Assembly: GCF_029407905.1 (NCBI RefSeq)
Contig: NC_073635.1
Coordinates: forward strand, 41,097,501 to 41,161,500
DNA from: Bubalus kerabau
Taxonomy: Eukaryota > Chordata > Mammalia > Artiodactyla > Bovidae
Reading direction: 5' to 3'
Length of the DNA: 64,000 bases
A model generated the notes under the pieces. It had not been told where the DNA came from and did not search any database. It worked only from the letters and a program-made list of their open reading frames with translations. The translations under genes were made by a program, and so were the position numbers. Of this stretch, positions 62,786 to 64,000 are shown piece after piece; the first letter of the stretch is position 1; each line of letters begins with the position of its first letter.

Positions 62786-63483
62786 TATGTGTGATTGTGG
62801 GTCACAACTTCACAACTAGCAATACCCAGGAGGGTCATGTATGGTGTATATGCACATGTATTATACGTGATAACTTTGTATCATTTAATAATGCTAGATT
62901 TATTTACTACAAAATATTTTACTAGAAAATGCCATACTCTAGAGACCAAAAATTGCACTTAAGCTACTCTTTGTCAAGTAGAAAATACTCAAAGATATTA
63001 TGGTAGTAGTAATAATTGACAATATAGGTACCTAATACATATGATGGAGAATTGCATTAATATGAAAAGAAGGTGGACATTCATCAGTTTAGAATTGGAA
63101 GATGGATAAAGTAGCTTGAGTCAAACACATTTGCCTGGTATCACTTTCCAAAAAAAATTTATCATTTACCATTCTCTATCCTTTTTCATAAAGTTGGTTT
63201 AACTCTATTGACTAAGTTTTTTTAGGTATAAGGACAAATCATTGAACTTCCTGAAGCCTTTTCTGTTTTATACACCACAAAATACAATGACAATTTTGTA
63301 TGTAATATCCTTAGTTTTATGAAGAAAAAAGCAATCTTAAGCGAGTCATGGTAGCATTAAGAAACCACTTGTTTTGGTAAATATAAGTTTGTTGTTTTGA
63401 GTATTTTAATTTGGTAAAAATAGACCATATACAACATTGATCATTCAGCCTTACAGTTAATTAAACCACATCTTTGTATATAA
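62786..63483. other. AT-rich DNA, nothing recognised
   Basis: No coding frame or repeat recognised. Confidence 0.5.
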
Positions 63484-64000
63484 TCAGTTCAGTTCAGTCA
63501 CTTAGTCATGTCTGACTCTTTGCTACTCCATGAACTGCAGCACGCCAGGCCTCCCTATCCATCACCAACTGCTGAAGTCTACCCAAACCCATGTCAATTG
63601 AGTCAGTGATGCCATCCAACTATCTCATCCTCTGTCGTTCTGTTCTCCTCCTGCCCTTAATCTTTCCAAGCATCAGGGTCTTTTCAAATGAGTCAGCTCT
63701 TTGCATCAGGTGGCCAAAGTATTGGAGTTTCAGCTTCAACATCAGTCCTACCAATCAACACCCAGCACTGATCTCCTTTAGAATGGACTAGTTGGATCTC
63801 CTTGCAGTCCAAGGGACTCTCAAGAGTCTTCTCCAACACCACAGTTCAAAAGCATCAATTCTTTGGTGCTCAGCTTTCTTTATAGTCCGAGTCTCACATC
63901 CATACTTGACTACTGGAAAAATCATAGCCTAGATTAGATGACTCTTTGTTGACAAAGTAATGTCTCTGCTTTTCAATATGCTGTCTAGGTTGGTCATAAC
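63484..64000 (-). mobile_element. BovB LINE 3' end, cut by the window edge
   Basis: Begins with TTCAG repeats and continues with the BovB 3' region and RT C-terminal coding in minus orientation to the end of the window. Confidence 0.93.

Overview
The window is mammalian nuclear DNA from a ruminant, most likely cattle or a close bovid. The evidence is the repeat set: BovB (RTE-type) LINEs with GTTCA-type 3' ends, tRNA-Glu-headed Bov-tA and dimeric Bov-A2 SINEs, and young bovine-type L1 3' ends. These lie on a background of old mammalian repeats (MER5A, MER20, MIR, L2, MaLR-like LTR). The species call is inference from these families, not from a database search.

There is one convincing host gene, on the minus strand: PCDH9, a delta-1 non-clustered protocadherin. 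Its single large coding exon (14234 down to 11199) encodes the signal peptide, seven cadherin repeats, the membrane segment and part of the cytoplasmic tail. A consensus splice donor follows codon 1012. If it is not used, the frame runs on for 20 codons to a stop at 11136. Everything left of 11199 is therefore PCDH9 intron. Right of the ATG there is a good acceptor (exon edge near 14284), a possible upstream donor (15584) and a CpG-rich block (about 15.95-17.15 kb) with a minus-strand CCAAT box and a TATA-like element. This block is the probable PCDH9 promoter and first non-coding exon.

Layout: 1-1079, truncated L1. 1080-11135, AT-rich PCDH9 intron with only old repeats. 11136-14284, PCDH9 coding exon. 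14285-17150, 5' region and CpG island. 17.2-28.1 kb, AT-rich upstream DNA with scattered SINEs. 28.1-45.3 kb, a dense BovB cluster (six insertions, five of them minus strand), including one full-length but frame-broken copy and inverted pairs. 45.3-57.8 kb, gene-poor DNA with SINEs, MIRs, a three-piece MER20 nest and old L1. 57.8-59.15 kb, a second L1 3' end about 95% like the first. 59.15-63.48 kb, largely unassigned DNA with one unexplained 209-codon ORF. 63.48-64 kb, another BovB running off the end.

I found no second host gene, no RNA gene I would defend, no CRISPR array and no novel multi-gene system. The observations best worth following are the alternative PCDH9 exon end, the absence of ruminant-specific repeats around the PCDH9 exon and promoter, two candidate CTCF sites in the same orientation on either side of them, the BovB inverted repeats, and the unexplained ORF near 60 kb.
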